Shown here: positions 62,528 through 64,000 of the stretch, in pieces | Layout of the letters: every line of letters begins with the position of its first letter | Position numbering within the stretch: the first letter of the stretch is position 1 | Translations under genes and position numbers: made by a program | Assembly: GCF_030695525.1 (NCBI RefSeq) | Contig: NZ_JAUYSS010000012.1 | Location: forward strand, 111,048-175,047 | DNA length: 64,000 bases | Direction of reading: 5' to 3' | From: Daejeonella sp. | GTDB lineage: Bacteria > Bacteroidota > Bacteroidia > Sphingobacteriales > Sphingobacteriaceae | The notes under the pieces: generated by a model | Seen by the model: only the letters and a program-made list of their open reading frames with translations | Told to the model about the DNA's origin: nothing | Database searches by the model: none

Positions 62528-63730
62528 ATGTACAATCGAATTATTTATTCCCTGATTGCATTATTCTTCGTTCCTGTTATTGGGAATGCACAGTATACAT
62601 TCTTTAATCCCAAAGGCAGTTTTGCTGTAGAAGCCTCACTTGAAAACACAGATGAACTGCGCATGCCGATGTATCAGAACGCAATGAGCTCTCTTACTGT
62701 TTCCGGTGATTTTGTTTTAGGTGGTACAAGCGCAGAAAAAGGATTTTCACCGCTGCTGTTCAGCAGTTCTCTTTCGCAGCGTAAACTCGCTGCGATCAAA
62801 CAACTTGAGGACGTTGTAAAGGGACAGTTAAGCATCGGAACCGGTTTTACCGCTGCAAAATCCGGAAGCGTTTTTTATGCCGGTACCATGCCTCAGCCAG
62901 GAACCGGGTTGGGCGGGCATATCATTGAACTGCAGGTAAACCCTCAGGGCCAGATTGCTCTGAAAGACCTTGGAGAACCTGTGGCCGGCGAGGGGATTTT
63001 TGCAATGACATTCAATCCGGATAAAAACGAATTCTACGGAATTGTACATCCTTCCGGCAAATTCTTCAGGTTTAACCTGAAAACAGGTAAAACCCAGGTT
63101 TATGTTCAAACGGTTCCATCTGAAAAGGATCTTGACACCTATCATTCCTTTGCATTGGAACCTGAGGATTACCTGGGACGTGCATTGGTTATCGACCAGC
63201 AGGGCCGCATCTATGGAAGCAGGGCTATCAATAAATTGTTTTGTTTCGATCCGGCCACCCAATCGTTTTCAGTTCTGAAAGATGAACTGCCCTTTGTATG
63301 GGGACGGGAAGCAATGGGGCGCATCGACTCCTGGGTTAAAATGCCTGGGGGTGCTATTTATGGCAGCAATGCTGCCGACGGGCAATTGTTTCGGCTTGAT
63401 CCGCTTAAACAAACAATTGTAAACCTGGGAAAGCCCATTATGATGCCCCGGATTATGGCTATGACCCCGGGAAAAAATGGAATGTTGTACGGTGTGGCCG
63501 GAGCTTCTCCCGGGTATGCGCACCTTTTTAGTTATCATCCGCAAAAGGGCTTCCGTGATCTCGGTAATCCAGAATTCAAAATGATTACTCCCGGACTGGA
63601 ACAGGGGATTAACTGGCGCGGATTCCAGATTGCTTCGATGGCAACTTCACAGAATGGCAACTATATCATTATGGGTGAGAATGAAGCGCTGAGTCAGCTC
63701 ATGGTTTTTCCTGCTGAAGATTTACCATAG
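62528..63730 (+). CDS. Exported beta-propeller protein (second of a pair)
   Basis: 400 residues, signal peptide ~1-21 (ends GNAQ). Blade motifs resemble those of the preceding gene: FFRFNLKTGK, LFCFDPATQS, LFRLDPLKQT, LFSYHPQKG, with repeated hydrophobic-G-L-G turns. The two proteins are probably distant paralogues made together. No SusCD, enzyme or regulator near; function unknown. Codon composition is like its partner and unlike the AT-rich core genes. Confidence 0.75.
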   Translation: MYNRIIYSLIALFFVPVIGNAQYTFFNPKGSFAVEASLENTDELRMPMYQNAMSSLTVSGDFVLGGTSAEKGFSPLLFSSSLSQRKLAAIKQLEDVVKGQLSIGTGFTAAKSGSVFYAGTMPQPGTGLGGHIIELQVNPQGQIALKDLGEPVAGEGIFAMTFNPDKNEFYGIVHPSGKFFRFNLKTGKTQVYVQTVPSEKDLDTYHSFALEPEDYLGRALVIDQQGRIYGSRAINKLFCFDPATQSFSVLKDELPFVWGREAMGRIDSWVKMPGGAIYGSNAADGQLFRLDPLKQTIVNLGKPIMMPRIMAMTPGKNGMLYGVAGASPGYAHLFSYHPQKGFRDLGNPEFKMITPGLEQGINWRGFQIASMATSQNGNYIIMGENEALSQLMVFPAEDLP

Positions 63731-63862
63731 TTTGTGCATAAACGGTATCGGGTATGAAACGTAGAATATTTCGGAGCTGCGAACTTGTCAACCGAGACTA
63801 AGTTTGCTAAGAAATCGAAACTTTCGGAAACCATTGTCCGCCCTACGTTTTATATCCATTGT

Positions 63863-64000
63863 GTGTGCCTTGAATGGTAAATATAGTTCTTTTAGAAAAG
63901 AATCCCCAGAGGGTGCAAGTCCCTTATGCACTGGAGTAACGTCCGGAAGCATTAGCAAGTCGCAAGGTGGTTTGGGGTGACCCAAGCACTGAAGTAAGCG
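63863..64000 (+). mobile_element. Group II intron, 5' part, truncated by the window edge
   Basis: From GTGTGCC (~63863, matching the GUGYG 5' end) the sequence runs through GAGGGTGCAAGTCCC, TAACGTCCGGAAGC and GCAAGTCGCAAGGTGG, which fit domain I of bacterial group II introns. The reverse-transcriptase ORF and 3' domains would lie beyond the window. Exact 5' splice site is uncertain: GTGTG occurs at 63861 and 63863. Confidence 0.7.

Overview
The window looks like a chromosomal segment from a Bacteroidota, most likely a Sphingobacteriales relative of Pedobacter or Solitalea. The evidence is the lpxC-fabZ gene fusion inside an HD-hydrolase/lpxD/lpxC-fabZ/lpxA/ABC/efp order, TonB receptors with a carboxypeptidase-like N-terminal domain, a DUF4249 partner, 7TMR-DISM kinases, promoters of the TTG-N19-TAnnTTTG type, and an almost complete lack of Shine-Dalgarno sites. 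Base composition is AT-rich throughout.

Layout. 1-5.7 kb: lipid A biosynthesis operon, an ABC ATPase, EF-P and 5-formyl-THF cyclo-ligase. 5.9-9.7 kb: exonuclease III, a periplasmic cyclophilin, a small conserved protein, three tandem palindromic hairpins, a Gfo/Idh oxidoreductase and a membrane protein. 9.8-19.1 kb: a GntP permease, a Cys/His-rich small exported protein with a ZnuD-like TonB receptor, a CocE hydrolase, a Rieske/DUF5777/YceI operon and an alpha/beta hydrolase. 19.2-33.6 kb: mostly housekeeping (hisS, LMW phosphatase, S1/P1 nuclease, fumC, a beta-lactamase-fold hydrolase, a response regulator with YbaB, glgC/glgA, polA, tag, an alkyltransferase-like protein, trmB). hisS carries an in-frame palindromic insertion. 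33.6-43.7 kb: GDP-fucose synthase, a YtxH/holin envelope cluster, AI-2E transporter, an NtrC-like regulator, enoyl-CoA hydratase, a B12-binding domain protein, glnS, an amidase, and a compact nitrosative-stress-like module (Rrf2, group III truncated hemoglobin, 2Fe-2S ferredoxin) around a 36-bp perfect palindrome. 43.7-48.8 kb: a DUF4249/TonB receptor pair and a frameshifted M49-like metallopeptidase.

48.8-56.3 kb is the most interesting part. One minus-strand operon runs from an acyl-homoserine-lactone-synthase-like GNAT protein, through a ThiF(E1)-nitroreductase fusion of the Rv1355c family, to a 7TMR-DISM histidine kinase, a receiver-kinase hybrid and a lone receiver. A paralogous lone receiver is transcribed divergently. 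I suggest that the first two genes make a small molecule and the following genes sense it; this is inference.

56.3-64 kb is accessory in character: a four-repeat secreted protein, an HMA-fold protein without CxxC, a four-helix-bundle sensor, DUF2911, a hydrolase, a MazF-type toxin-antitoxin pair between 48-bp direct repeats, two secreted beta-propeller paralogues that look less AT-rich, and the 5' end of a group II intron running off the window. No rRNA, tRNA or CRISPR array was recognised.
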